A stretch of DNA of 64,000 bases from Candidatus Gastranaerophilales bacterium (GTDB taxonomy: Bacteria > Cyanobacteriota > Vampirovibrionia > Gastranaerophilales > Gastranaerophilaceae). Made by a program: the position numbers and the translations under genes. The DNA is taken from positions 1 to 64,000 of the forward strand of contig CALURV010000033.1 in assembly GCA_944323285.1 (NCBI GenBank). The letters run 5' to 3'. This document shows, one piece after another, positions 1-9,533 of the stretch (its first letter is position 1; every line of letters starts with the position of its first letter). Under the pieces are notes generated by a model that was given only the letters and a program-made list of their open reading frames with translations, ran no database searches and was not told where the DNA came from.

Positions 1-139
1 TATTTACAATCAGATTTGCTTTGAAAGAGATATTATTCATAATATTTATTCAAAATGTAAACATAAAATGTTTTGCCATTTATATACTTATTACTCTTAA
101 ATTCTTTTATTTATTAGGTTTTTAATACCTGATATCTTA

Positions 140-169
140 TTGATATATTGTGTAAAAGAGTAATATATT
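140..169 (+). promoter_or_regulatory. prs: Possible prs promoter
   Basis: A TTGATA hexamer (140-145) lies 18 bp upstream of TATATT (164-169) in the 229-bp leader of the PRPP synthetase gene. The leader is so AT-rich that chance matches are likely. I see no other feature in 1-229. Confidence 0.3.
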
Positions 170-229
170 ATAAAATAATACTATATTTATTCACTGGCAT
201 GTATTAATAACAAAAGAAAAGGAAGATTT

Positions 230-1276
230 ATGAAAATTACGGCTTTGGGAAAATCATTTTACCATTATCCGAAGAGTAATGCATACATAAGCAATATTTC
301 GATGTCCGCACCAAACTCTAAAGGTGCGGATATTTTTTGCTTTAAAGGTGCATCAAGTCTATCAGATAAGGCAAGTATTGTTCCCTCATCAAATCCAACA
401 GATTTAGAATATCAAATTGAGAAAAATACAGGCATCACCCCTGTAAAAACAGTTGTAAAAAAATTCAAGAATGGTGAAACGTATGTTAATATATCAGGTA
501 ATATTAGGGGTAAAGATGTATATATAATGCCATCATCTGGAGATAATGTTAATGATAGATTAATGGAAACATACTTAAAGGCAGATGCTGCAAAAAGAGC
601 AGGTGCAAACAAAGTTATAGCAGTTATGCCAAGTTTTGATTATGCTCGTCAAGAAAAAAGGACAGAAAAAGGTGAGCCTATAACTGCCAGATTAAATATG
701 GATTTACTAAAGACATCTGGTGTGGACGGAGTTATTACAACTGATTTACATACTCCGGCTATAGAAGGTTTTGCCCCTAATTCTATGCAAGTTATACATT
801 TAGAATCAATGGGAGTAATGAAAGATTACATTCAAGGCAAGCAAATACCTGATTTGGTTATTGTAAGTCCTGATATGGGAGGCATGAAGAGAGTTGACAA
901 GCTTGCAAAAGAATTAGATTGTGATAAAGCAGTTGTGTATAAACATCGTCAAGCACATAACGAAGCAACAGCACAATGTATAATAGGCAATGTAGCAGGA
1001 AAAAATTGTATTTTATATGATGATATAATAGATACAGCAGGAACAATAGCTGCGGCTGCCAAATTATTAAAGAAAAAAGGCGCTAAAGATATATATGTTT
1101 GTGCTTCTCATGGCTTATTCAACGGAGATGCTATGAAAAAACTTCAAGATGCTCCTATTAAAGAAGTTATTGTTACAAATAGTGTAGAGAAGAAACCGAA
1201 TTCTATTGATAAAATTAAGCAGGTTGATATTTCCGTTGAAATAGCAAAAGCTATGATGTCGATATCAAATAAGTAG
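230..1276 (+). CDS. prs: Ribose-phosphate pyrophosphokinase (PRPP synthetase)
   Basis: This cytoplasmic enzyme makes 5-phosphoribosyl-1-pyrophosphate from ribose-5-phosphate and ATP, for nucleotide, His/Trp and NAD synthesis. Visible family signatures are the ATP-loop segment YARQEKRTEKGEPITARL, the VSPDMGGMKR segment, and the PRPP-binding loop ILYDDIIDTAGTI. The 348 residues exceed the usual ~310-320. The excess is about 30 residues at the N terminus, beginning MKITALGKSF and rich in Ser/Asn/Tyr, before the expected first core strand (near DIFCFKGASS). The ATG has a strong AAAAGGAAG ribosome site. A full repeat element follows. Two genes downstream lies a phosphoribosyltransferase-like UbiA enzyme that would consume PRPP, so a functional link is possible. 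The N-terminal extension starts like several lineage-specific small proteins in this window. Confidence 0.93.
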   Translation: MKITALGKSFYHYPKSNAYISNISMSAPNSKGADIFCFKGASSLSDKASIVPSSNPTDLEYQIEKNTGITPVKTVVKKFKNGETYVNISGNIRGKDVYIMPSSGDNVNDRLMETYLKADAAKRAGANKVIAVMPSFDYARQEKRTEKGEPITARLNMDLLKTSGVDGVITTDLHTPAIEGFAPNSMQVIHLESMGVMKDYIQGKQIPDLVIVSPDMGGMKRVDKLAKELDCDKAVVYKHRQAHNEATAQCIIGNVAGKNCILYDDIIDTAGTIAAAAKLLKKKGAKDIYVCASHGLFNGDAMKKLQDAPIKEVIVTNSVEKKPNSIDKIKQVDISVEIAKAMMSISNK

Positions 1277-1641
1277 TCAATTGTATTTTATATTATTTTA
1301 TTAAAATATATTTAATCTAGTATTGTACTTTGTTACTGAGTTATCATCGTAACAAAGTACTTACCTTTTGAAAATATTGATTATCTCTCTTTTACTAAGG
1401 ATACAAGTTCACTCAAAAACAAAAGTTTTTTGGTTCATTGTGTAGAAAAATTCACTTACACTTTCAGTTTATAGTATATTTTTTATCGGACAGATATATA
1501 TTTTTGTTTGATATAGTCCTTCTGAGGCTAGATTTATTGGATAATTTTAGTATTTAATACAATCCATTCATTATGAATGTTTTAAAAAACTTTTATCTTT
1601 TTACTTAAATTTTTTCTTGATATAATATTTTATTATTTATA
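1277..1641. other. Intergenic stretch holding one repeat element
   Basis: This 365-bp gap holds a full-length reverse-oriented copy of the dispersed repeat (1311-1492). Beyond it lies AT-rich sequence with a possible promoter before the next gene: TTTTAC near 1599 and TATAAT at 1621-1626, about 16 bp apart. No coding signal is seen. Confidence 0.6.
1311..1492 (-). repeat. Dispersed hairpin repeat, copy 1 (full length, reverse)
   Basis: On the minus strand this reads from TGTCCGATAAAA through AAACTGAAAGTGTAAGTGAA, a CAAAAAAC/GTTTTTG stem and an ACTTTGTTA/TAACAAAGT stem, to ATACTAGATTAAA. It aligns end to end with copies at 5923, 12193 and 20801 but is the most diverged. It is the only full copy on the minus strand. 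Confidence 0.85.
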
Positions 1642-3489
1642 TTGGTTATGTTTATGTATGAAAAAAATTTAAAAATAATAAATTTTTCTGTCAAAAAATT
1701 TATATTTTCTATAATATTATCTTCAATTTTTACATTTATATTTACTTTTTTTTCTACTAATTTATATACAATGATAAGTGATTTTCACAATAGTGAGATA
1801 CCAAAATCAAGTTATATATATTTTGATTTTGGTTTTGCCAATCAAAAAATGATGATTTTTCATTACAAGGATTTTTATGAAAATCAATATAATTTTAAAT
1901 TTGACAAAGCAGGAACAATGATTTTGTCGAATTTAGAAAATACAAATGTAATTTTTTCAAAAGTAACTATCAATGGACAAATTTATAGAAATAAGAATAC
2001 AGGAATGGCTCCTCTTAAGATTACATATGATTTTGCTCCAAATGAGAATATTAAAATTTCAATAGAAACAAAAAAAATTACAAAAAATATTGAAAAAGAA
2101 GATTGTATAAATAAATGTGCACTAATAATATTATTAATTTTTTATTTTATTATATTTTTTTACTTTTTTAATATAGAAAATTTTATAATTAAATTTAAAA
2201 ATCTGTTAATTAAAAATAAAATTTCAATAATATTATTTTTTATTTTAGCTTTAATATATTTCCTATTGTGTAAGAATTTTTATATAAATACAGATTATTT
2301 TAAAACGTATATGGTTGGTTCTGACGTACCTTGGGTAATTGAGGATATATACTCTCCTACCATAAGAAGGTTCCACCCTTATTTCTTTATTGGTTTATAT
2401 CCTTTCTTAGAAATGATATTATATTTTATAAGTGATAAATTACTTGCTTTAGGTATTTTATATAGCTTTATTGCCGCCGCAACATGTACTTTTATTTATA
2501 AAACATTAATTTTAATTTTAAAAAGATATAAATTCATTGCACTTCTATTAACATTGCTTTATGCGTTTAGTTTTTGTCAACTTATTTTTACTGCGTTTTT
2601 TGAAACATATATCGTTACAAGTTTTTATTTAGCTATAATAACATTTTTAATTGTCAAAGAATCTTTATTTAATAAATCTTCTAAACTCAATTTAATTTTA
2701 ATTACTTTCTTTACAGCTTTGGCTTTCGGTGTTTCTATGAGTAATATTGTTCCTGTTTCTATACTTATTGCAACTTCTCAGTATATAAAACATAAAAACA
2801 AGAAGAAAATTATACTAATTTTCCTTTTTATTATAGTATTCATAATTGGATTTTTGTCATATAAATATCTCACTGCTGAAAATTTAATTGTGTCCTCTAT
2901 ATTTAATAAAGAAGAAATAAATAATTATTTGTATAAAATTCCATTAGCTGAAAGTATCAATAATTTTAATAAAACATCTCTTTCTGAAATTATAATTGCT
3001 CCAAAAATATTCATAGGAAATATGTTTGGACTTTGTGCTGATACTTTTGTTACTATAAATCTTGTTAAACATTCTATTATTCAAAATATTTTTAAAAATC
3101 TATTCTTAGGGTGTTTTTTTGTATTGTGGGCTTTTGCATATATTTATATAATTAAATTCTCTAAATTAAAGGATAAATCTGTTTTTTATTCAATTTCATG
3201 TTCATTATTAGTTAACTTTATATTTGTAATTATATGGAAGCCAGAAGATGGTTTTTTATTTGCATTAAGTCATCTATTATTTTGGTATATTATTATTGCT
3301 TTTTCTATTTATAAGTTATTATGTCTTTCATATAAAGATACAGTTCTTAATAAAAGAATATATATAATAATTATTACTATTATTGTATTATTTTTAATTT
3401 TTGAAATAATAAATAATTATTCAAGTTTAAATTTGATATATGAACAATCATATAAGATTATTGATAAAGGTTTATATTATGGATTTTAA
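1642..3489 (+). CDS. Polytopic membrane protein, GT-C glycosyltransferase-like
   Basis: This is an integral membrane protein with about 12 hydrophobic segments. An N-terminal TM anchor (about 18-42) is followed by a ~100-residue extracytoplasmic domain, then a second TM and a polytopic core from about residue 180. A loop after an early core helix carries the acidic SDVPW and a His-Pro-Tyr segment, as in GT-C enzymes that use polyprenyl-linked donors. The family match is by architecture only. The reading frame opens with TTG at 1642; ATG at 1648 or 1654 may be the true start, and no clear ribosome site is seen. The gene overlaps the next gene by 11 bp. Its base composition is much poorer in G+C than neighbouring genes. 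It could instead be a polymerase or flippase of a surface glycan. Confidence 0.6.
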   Translation: MVMFMYEKNLKIINFSVKKFIFSIILSSIFTFIFTFFSTNLYTMISDFHNSEIPKSSYIYFDFGFANQKMMIFHYKDFYENQYNFKFDKAGTMILSNLENTNVIFSKVTINGQIYRNKNTGMAPLKITYDFAPNENIKISIETKKITKNIEKEDCINKCALIILLIFYFIIFFYFFNIENFIIKFKNLLIKNKISIILFFILALIYFLLCKNFYINTDYFKTYMVGSDVPWVIEDIYSPTIRRFHPYFFIGLYPFLEMILYFISDKLLALGILYSFIAAATCTFIYKTLILILKRYKFIALLLTLLYAFSFCQLIFTAFFETYIVTSFYLAIITFLIVKESLFNKSSKLNLILITFFTALAFGVSMSNIVPVSILIATSQYIKHKNKKKIILIFLFIIVFIIGFLSYKYLTAENLIVSSIFNKEEINNYLYKIPLAESINNFNKTSLSEIIIAPKIFIGNMFGLCADTFVTINLVKHSIIQNIFKNLFLGCFFVLWAFAYIYIIKFSKLKDKSVFYSISCSLLVNFIFVIIWKPEDGFLFALSHLLFWYIIIAFSIYKLLCLSYKDTVLNKRIYIIIITIIVLFLIFEIINNYSSLNLIYEQSYKIIDKGLYYGF

Positions 3490-4402
3490 TATATTATACA
3501 ATATAGAAAAAATATTTAGAATTAACCATTATTTAAAAAATCTTATAATATTTATTCCTATTTTTTTTCTGCCAAATTTTCCTAATTTAGTTTCTATTAA
3601 TAAATTATTGTTAGCTTTTTTGTCTTTTTCATTAATTTCATCTGCGGTATATTTAAGTAATGATATTTATGATATTGAATCTGACAAGAAACATCCAATA
3701 AAAAAATTTCGTCCGCTAGCTAGTGGAATTATTAATAAAACACAATCTTTTTATATTATTTTAATTTTAGTTATAGTTAGTATATTTATTGCAAGGTTGA
3801 TAAATATATATTCAATAATATTGATTATAACATATTTTTTTATGAATATTTTATATTCTTCTTTATTCAAAAAGATTCCTTTTCTGGGTGATGTATGTAT
3901 TGCACTTGGTTTTGTTTTTAGGGTTTTAATTGGTTATTTTATATTTGTTGAAACAGGTTATTATGAAAAAAAACTTCTTTATAATATTGTAATGTTTATC
4001 TTTTTTACTGTTTTATTTTTTACTTTATGTAAAAGAAAACTTGAGATAAAATTTAATAAGAATAATAAGTATCAAGGAAAATTTTTATTATTTTATAATA
4101 ACAATTTATATAATATATTTATTAATATTGCTAGGATATTTTCCTATATTTTTTATTTACTTTTATTGTTAATTGTTTTAAATAAAGATATAGCAAGAAT
4201 AAGTAATATATTATTATTTTTATCTTTTATTGTTTATTTATTAATTTTATCAAGGTTTATGAAAATGGTTGATAAAAATAAAGATGACAATATTACAGCT
4301 ATAATTTATAACGATAAAAAGTTATTATTATATATTTTTTTCAATTTAATTTTATTATTGGGATATTTTTTTATGATATATCTCTTTAAATTTTTTCTAT
4401 AA
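3479..4402 (+). CDS. UbiA-family prenyltransferase, decaprenyl-phosphate phosphoribosyltransferase-like
   Basis: This membrane enzyme of the UbiA superfamily has an Asp-rich motif N61-D62-x2-D65-x3-D69 followed by KHPIKKFRPLASG. That combination resembles polyprenyl-phosphate phosphoribosyltransferase (DPRP synthase, Rv3806c-like) more than quinone or heme prenyltransferases. A second conserved loop reads LGDVCIALGFVFR. About eight TM helices span 307 residues. I chose ATG 3479 over an upstream in-frame ATG at 3440 because AAAGG sits just upstream of 3479 and it leaves only an 11-bp overlap with the preceding gene. The expected reaction transfers phosphoribose from PRPP to a polyprenyl phosphate. 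The prs gene lies two genes upstream, which supports this reading. Base composition is unusually AT-rich. Confidence 0.75.
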   Translation: MDFNILYNIEKIFRINHYLKNLIIFIPIFFLPNFPNLVSINKLLLAFLSFSLISSAVYLSNDIYDIESDKKHPIKKFRPLASGIINKTQSFYIILILVIVSIFIARLINIYSIILIITYFFMNILYSSLFKKIPFLGDVCIALGFVFRVLIGYFIFVETGYYEKKLLYNIVMFIFFTVLFFTLCKRKLEIKFNKNNKYQGKFLLFYNNNLYNIFINIARIFSYIFYLLLLLIVLNKDIARISNILLFLSFIVYLLILSRFMKMVDKNKDDNITAIIYNDKKLLLYIFFNLILLLGYFFMIYLFKFFL

Positions 4403-4460
4403 AATTAATTAAGAAATATATGATACAATATTTAAATGTGATGAATAATAAAGTGCTTTT

Positions 4461-5900
4461 ATGAAAATAACATATATATTGATATATCCACCAATTTCTC
4501 GTTCTGAGCGTTATTCTTCTAAGTTTTTAGGTGCTGCTGGAGGCTCGCAAGTTCCTTTGGGTATGTTATATATTGCAGCTTACTTAGAAAAATATGGTTA
4601 CAATGTTAGATTTATAGATGCAGAGCATCAAAAATTAACTGAAGAAGGAACTCTTGAACAAGTTAGAAAATATGTAAAAGAAGAACATAATTGTTATATT
4701 GGATTAACTTCTACAACTGTTTGTTTTAACAGAACATTATCATTGGCGAAAAGACTAAAAGAAGAATATCCTAGTATTCCTATAGTTATAGGTGGAGCTC
4801 ATATTTCTGCTGTTGCTGAACATGTAATGAATTATGAATGTTTTGATTATGGTGTTATTGGAGAAGGTGAAATTACAACATATGAATTAATTGAATGTTT
4901 GCAACAAGGTGGTAATCTTGAATCGGTTGATGGAATAGTATTCAGAAAAAATAATCAGATAATATATACAAATCCAAGAAAACTTGTAAAAAAACTAGAT
5001 GAACTTCCTTTCCCTGCAAGACATTTAGTAAAAGATATACATAGTTACGTGCCAACATTATGTGATTATAAAACGTTACCTGTAACTAACATTATTACTT
5101 CAAGAGGTTGTCCTGGTTTGTGTACATTTTGTTCTAATGCTGTATTTGGTAGAACATATAGGGAAAGATCTGCTCAGAACATTCTTGAAGAAATAAAAGA
5201 AGTTATTCATAAATATAATATTAGAGAAATACATTTTAATGATGATACATTCTTAATTAATAAAAAAAGGATATATGAATTATTCGAATCATGTAAAAAA
5301 GAAAAATTAAAGTTTAATTGGTCTTGTTTTTCAAGAGTTGATAATGTAACATATGAGTTTCTAAAATTTCTAAAAAAGAATGGATGTTGGCATATTGCTT
5401 TTGGTATAGAATCAGGAGATGAGAATGTTTTAAAAGACATAAAAAAAGAAATTTCATTGGATATGGTTGAACAGGTAATTAGTTGGTGTCATAAAATAGG
5501 TATAAAAACAAAAGGGCATTTTATTTTAGGTCATCCAACTGATACTATTGAATCTATTAATAAAACAATTGATTTTGCTTTAAAAGTTAAATTTTCTGAT
5601 GTGGTAGTTACGATTTCAACTCCAATGCCAGGTTCAGAACAATTTAGAACGCTTATTCCTCATGATAAAATCAAAAATTTAGATTATACAAAATTTAATT
5701 CTTGGTTTTCAGTTGTTGAACCAAAAGGAATATCTTCTAAGAAATTATTAATAAAACAAAAAGAATTTTATAAAAGGTTTTATTTAAGACCATCAGTTAT
5801 ATTTAGATATGGATTGAGTTTAATATCATTTGCTGGGCCAAAAAGATTTATAACATTATTTATGAATTTTATATATATTATTCTTCCTATTAAAAATTAA
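4461..5900 (+). CDS. B12-binding-domain radical SAM protein
   Basis: This is a cobalamin-dependent radical SAM enzyme. Residues 1-150 form a Rossmann-like B12-binding domain without the classic DxHxxG (PLGMLYIAAYLEKYGYNV, then VIGGAHIS and GVIGEGE). Residues 205-400 form the radical SAM barrel, with the [4Fe-4S] cluster cysteines C217, C221 and C224 (GCPGLCTFC), and HFNDDTF and AFGIESGDE segments typical of the family. Length 479 is normal. Such enzymes often methylate or rearrange unactivated carbons of lipids, cell-wall precursors or secondary metabolites. With a UbiA enzyme and a GT-C-like protein just upstream, a role in modifying a polyprenyl lipid or glycan is plausible but unproven. 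A 58-bp gap separates it from the UbiA gene. Full repeat copy 2 follows the stop. Confidence 0.85.
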   Translation: MKITYILIYPPISRSERYSSKFLGAAGGSQVPLGMLYIAAYLEKYGYNVRFIDAEHQKLTEEGTLEQVRKYVKEEHNCYIGLTSTTVCFNRTLSLAKRLKEEYPSIPIVIGGAHISAVAEHVMNYECFDYGVIGEGEITTYELIECLQQGGNLESVDGIVFRKNNQIIYTNPRKLVKKLDELPFPARHLVKDIHSYVPTLCDYKTLPVTNIITSRGCPGLCTFCSNAVFGRTYRERSAQNILEEIKEVIHKYNIREIHFNDDTFLINKKRIYELFESCKKEKLKFNWSCFSRVDNVTYEFLKFLKKNGCWHIAFGIESGDENVLKDIKKEISLDMVEQVISWCHKIGIKTKGHFILGHPTDTIESINKTIDFALKVKFSDVVVTISTPMPGSEQFRTLIPHDKIKNLDYTKFNSWFSVVEPKGISSKKLLIKQKEFYKRFYLRPSVIFRYGLSLISFAGPKRFITLFMNFIYIILPIKN

Positions 5901-5922
5901 TTTATAGTGAAATTCATTAATG

Positions 5923-6105
5923 TGTCCGGGAAAAAATTCACGATAAGATAAAAGTGTGAGTGAATTTTTTTTACAAAACGAACCAAAAACTTTGTTTTTG
6001 AGTAAGCTTGTATCCGTAGTGAAACGAAGATGAGCAGTATTTTCAAAAGTTGAGTACTTTGTTAGCAAGTATGAGACGGTAACAAAGTGCGATACTAGAT
6101 TAAAT
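5923..6105 (+). repeat. Dispersed hairpin repeat, copy 2 (full length)
   Basis: Full-length copy beginning TGTCCGGGAAAAAATTCAC and ending GTGCGATACTAGATTAAAT. It holds stem I (AAAATTCAC/GTGAATTTT, followed by a T-run), stem II (CAAAAAC-TTT-GTTTTTG), a weaker stem III and stem IV (ACTTTGTTA/TAACAAAGT). It starts 22 bp after the radical SAM stop. Together with the fragment at 6115 it fills most of the 335-bp gap before the M16 protease gene. Confidence 0.9.
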
Positions 6106-6114
6106 CAATTATAT

Positions 6115-6143
6115 ACTTTCAGCTTATTGTAAGTTTTTTCGGA
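6115..6143 (-). repeat. Dispersed repeat, inverted 5' fragment
   Basis: On the minus strand this reads TCCGAAAAAACTTACAATAAGCTGAAAGT, which matches the first ~30 nt of the repeat. It lies about 10 bp past copy 2 in opposite orientation, so it is either a truncated second element or a duplicated end. Confidence 0.65.
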
Positions 6144-6235
6144 TAAATTATAATTGTTTTTATTACACAATATAAAATTGTAATAGAAAATTAGTGTATA
6201 ATATTTTATTATAGGGAAATTATTGAGGGTTTATT

Positions 6236-8848
6236 ATGAGAAAAATATTAATTGTGATTGCAATTATTTTTATAGGTTTAGTGTCATATGCTGCTGATTG
6301 TTCAACATTTAAACTGGATAATGGTCAAGGGGTTATAATAAAAGAAGTTCATGATAATCCGATTGTAATAATAGATACTTGGATAAAAACAGGTTCTATA
6401 AATGAAACGGATGAAAATAATGGAGTTGCCCATTTTCTTGAGCATTTATTTTTTAAAGGTACTGCAAAGCATTCAGGTAAGGAGTTTGATCAAATTTTAG
6501 AGTCAAAAGGTGCTATTACAAATGCTGCAACCAGTAAAGATTTTACACATTATTATATTATAATACCTTCACAGTATTTTGAATTAGCTTTAGATTTACA
6601 TTCAGATATGCTTTTAAATCCTTTAATTCCAAGAAAAGAATTAGAAAAGGAAAGAAAAGTTGTAATAGAAGAAATTGCTAAAAATAATGATAAACCAACA
6701 ACTGTTTTATATAGAAATATGATTCAAAGTTTTTATAAAGTACATCCATACAAAAGAGATGTTATAGGAACAAAAGAGGTTATAGAAACTATATCAAGGG
6801 AACAAATACTTGATTTTTATAATAAATGGTATACGCCTGAGAATATGACAACCGTTATTATTGGTGATGTTGATACACAGAATGCTTTTAATTTAGTTAA
6901 AAGTAAATTTAATAAGCCAATGTCGGATAATTTAAAAAATAAAAAAATAGTATATAAGCTTGATAAAAAACCGGAACATCAAATAGAAAATAAAGTTGAA
7001 ATGAAAGTTCAAACCGGATATTTGTTAATAGGCTTTAAAGGTTGTAGCTCTATTAGTGATAAAGATTCATATGCTTTAGATGTTCTTGCTACTATTCTTG
7101 GAGATGGAAAATCTTCAAGATTATATAGAAGTATAAAAGAAGAAAAACAACTTGTACATTCTATATCGGCTTCTCACTCTTCTATGAGAGATGATTCGAT
7201 TTTCTATATTTCAGCCAATTATGTTACTGAAGATATGGAAAAATTAAAAAATTCTATTTTCTACGAAATTGAAAGATTATATAAAAACGAAATAACTAAT
7301 GAAGAAATACAAAAAGCAAAAAATATTATAGAAAGAGATACTTTTTACTCAAGAGAATCAGTATCTAATATAGCAGGTGAAATAGGTTATACAGTAACTT
7401 TAACGAATTCTATAGACTATTATAAAAATTATTTAGATAATATAAATAAAGTTACAGCAGAAGATTTAAAACGAGTGGCTAAGACATATTTAAATCAAGA
7501 TTTAGCTGTTATTTCAATTGTAATGCCGGAGAAAAAAAGCAATTCTAAAGAAAATTTAAAATTGGATAAAAATTACCAAGCAAAAGTAATAAGTCAAGAT
7601 AAAGAAACAACAAAATATGAACTTGAAAATGGTGCAGTATTAGTTATTACTAAAAATACCGCAAATGATATTATTGCAATGGAAATGAGTGTTAGAGGCG
7701 GTAATAACCTTGAAAAAATTAAAGGAACAGCCTATGTTACTGCAGGAGCCATGTTAAAAGGTACAAATAAATATAGAAATCAAGAGTTATCACAACTGTT
7801 AGAAGAAAATGGGATAAGATTAGTACCTACATCAAGAGGGGATTCTTTTAGTGTTATTACTAAGTTTACAAAAAATGAAATAGAAATAGCATTAGATGTA
7901 TTTTCCGAAGTTGTAAAAAATGCGACATTAGATTCTTTTGATATAGAAAGAGTAAAAGCCGATAAACTATATTTAATAAAGAATCAAAAAAATACTCCCG
8001 ATGGTGTTGCGTTTGATGAATTTAAAACCGCAGTTTGGGCAAATACTCCTTTTGGCAATACAGGTAAAGTTTTAGAAAAAACTATTCCTTTAATACAAAG
8101 AGAAGATGTTGTAGAGTATTATAAAAATTTGTTTCCTGCTGAAAATGTTGTTATTACAATTAATGGAAATGTTGATGAGCAACTATTCATTAATTATTTT
8201 TCATCATTATTGGAAAATGATGGTAAGGCTAAAATAAAACTTACTCAGTACAAAGATAAATATAAATCTTTGACTAAAAATAAAATAGTTAAAGTGAGTA
8301 AAGATTCTCAAGCCGCATGGCTTATTTTAGGCTGGCTAACAGATGGAGTTGTTAATGAGAAAGATTGGGCAACACTTCAGGTAATAGATTCAATTTTGGG
8401 TTCTGGTATGAGTTCAAGATTATTTACTCAATTAAGAGATGAACAAAGTCTTGCATATCAAGTAGGATCATCATACTCAGCTAATATGAATCAAGGGGTT
8501 TTTGCTTTATATATTGCAACTAATCCTAATAATATACAAGTAGCCAAAAAAGGTATGTTTAGTGAAATACAAAAGTTGAAGACAGAATTTGTTACTGATA
8601 AAGAACTATCAGAAGCAAAAGATAAACTGCTTGGTAATTTTGTCCTTTCTATGGAAACAAATATGGATAAAGCTTCTGTTATCAATGCTTTAGAAATAAC
8701 AGACAGAGGATATTTGTTTCTAGACAGGTATCCACAATTAATAAATTCAGTTACTTTACAAGATGTTATAAAAGCAGCTAATAAATATTTCACCAAACCA
8801 TATATTTTTACTGTTGTAGGTCCTGATAAAAATATTGAAAAATTATAG
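6236..8848 (+). CDS. M16-family zinc metalloprotease (two-domain, exported)
   Basis: An N-terminal signal peptide (about 1-20, MRKILIVIAIIFIGLVSYAA) precedes two M16 modules. The first carries the inverted zinc motif HFLEH (66-70) with the distal Glu in VVIEEI (145-146), so it is catalytic. The second (from about 450) lacks HxxEH but keeps the DEQSLAYQVGSSYS region that forms the partner half of the active site. This is the usual arrangement for single-chain periplasmic M16B proteases of ~850-900 residues. The role is likely peptide degradation in the periplasm. The ATG start has GAGGG upstream, and a TATAAT sits at 6197-6202. PilZ and kinase genes follow in the same direction, but a functional link is unclear. 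Confidence 0.9.
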   Translation: MRKILIVIAIIFIGLVSYAADCSTFKLDNGQGVIIKEVHDNPIVIIDTWIKTGSINETDENNGVAHFLEHLFFKGTAKHSGKEFDQILESKGAITNAATSKDFTHYYIIIPSQYFELALDLHSDMLLNPLIPRKELEKERKVVIEEIAKNNDKPTTVLYRNMIQSFYKVHPYKRDVIGTKEVIETISREQILDFYNKWYTPENMTTVIIGDVDTQNAFNLVKSKFNKPMSDNLKNKKIVYKLDKKPEHQIENKVEMKVQTGYLLIGFKGCSSISDKDSYALDVLATILGDGKSSRLYRSIKEEKQLVHSISASHSSMRDDSIFYISANYVTEDMEKLKNSIFYEIERLYKNEITNEEIQKAKNIIERDTFYSRESVSNIAGEIGYTVTLTNSIDYYKNYLDNINKVTAEDLKRVAKTYLNQDLAVISIVMPEKKSNSKENLKLDKNYQAKVISQDKETTKYELENGAVLVITKNTANDIIAMEMSVRGGNNLEKIKGTAYVTAGAMLKGTNKYRNQELSQLLEENGIRLVPTSRGDSFSVITKFTKNEIEIALDVFSEVVKNATLDSFDIERVKADKLYLIKNQKNTPDGVAFDEFKTAVWANTPFGNTGKVLEKTIPLIQREDVVEYYKNLFPAENVVITINGNVDEQLFINYFSSLLENDGKAKIKLTQYKDKYKSLTKNKIVKVSKDSQAAWLILGWLTDGVVNEKDWATLQVIDSILGSGMSSRLFTQLRDEQSLAYQVGSSYSANMNQGVFALYIATNPNNIQVAKKGMFSEIQKLKTEFVTDKELSEAKDKLLGNFVLSMETNMDKASVINALEITDRGYLFLDRYPQLINSVTLQDVIKAANKYFTKPYIFTVVGPDKNIEKL

Positions 8849-8879
8849 AATATAAGATAAATTTAAATAAGAAATAATA

Positions 8880-9461
8880 ATGAGAAATGAAATATTAGAA
8901 AATAAAGAGTTCAATATTCTTTCAAGAAGTATAGATAATGCTTCTAAGTGTTGTGTTGTAGAAGTTTGTGAAGATTGTTTTAAAGTAAAGCTTGTAGACA
9001 ACAGTAAATATGAAAAAGATGAATCTGTTGAATTATTTACTATGACTAGAAAAGGTCAATTATATTTTGAAACAATAGTTAAAGAAGTAGATAATGATAT
9101 TCTATCAATTTGGTTTCCTATAGCATATAAATATTTACAGAGAAGAGAATATTCAAGAATACAAACAGATAAAACTTTATTATTGATAAATGGTGATAAA
9201 GAAATTACTGCAAAAGTTATAGATATAAGTGCAGGTGGTTTGAAGGTATCGGTAAAAGAACAATTAAAACTAATTACAGAATATAGTATAGAAATCGAAA
9301 TAGAAAATAGATTAATAAAAAGTATTTTTGAACCGATAAGAATAGAATTTGTAAGAGATGAATTTATAGTGTCAGGTCGTTTTAAAAATATTTCAAATTA
9401 TGATAGAGTTGCATTGGTACAATATTGTTTTAGAATGCAAATAGAAAATAATAATAAATAA
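8880..9461 (+). CDS. PilZ-domain c-di-GMP receptor (YcgR-like)
   Basis: The 193-residue protein has an N-terminal YcgR-like flanking domain (about 20-90) and a C-terminal PilZ domain. The c-di-GMP binding signatures are visible: RREYSR (RxxxR, about 98-103) and DISAGG (DxSxxG). It should act as a c-di-GMP-responsive effector on motility, pili or exopolysaccharide. It starts 31 bp after the M16 gene, with a second in-frame ATG 6 bp on; neither has a strong ribosome site. The genes following it encode a sensor kinase and an HD-GYP phosphodiesterase, so effector and turnover enzyme are clustered. Confidence 0.85.
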   Translation: MRNEILENKEFNILSRSIDNASKCCVVEVCEDCFKVKLVDNSKYEKDESVELFTMTRKGQLYFETIVKEVDNDILSIWFPIAYKYLQRREYSRIQTDKTLLLINGDKEITAKVIDISAGGLKVSVKEQLKLITEYSIEIEIENRLIKSIFEPIRIEFVRDEFIVSGRFKNISNYDRVALVQYCFRMQIENNNK

Positions 9462-9533
9462 CTTGTAAAAGAGTTTAAAATATTGTTAAATAAGTATAGA
9501 TATAAGCAAATAATAATGCAGGATGAGAAATAG

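Noticed and set aside
5856-6068. 70-codon minus-strand frame across repeat copy 2
   Set aside because: It is an accident of the repeat sequence; other full copies do not keep the same frame open.
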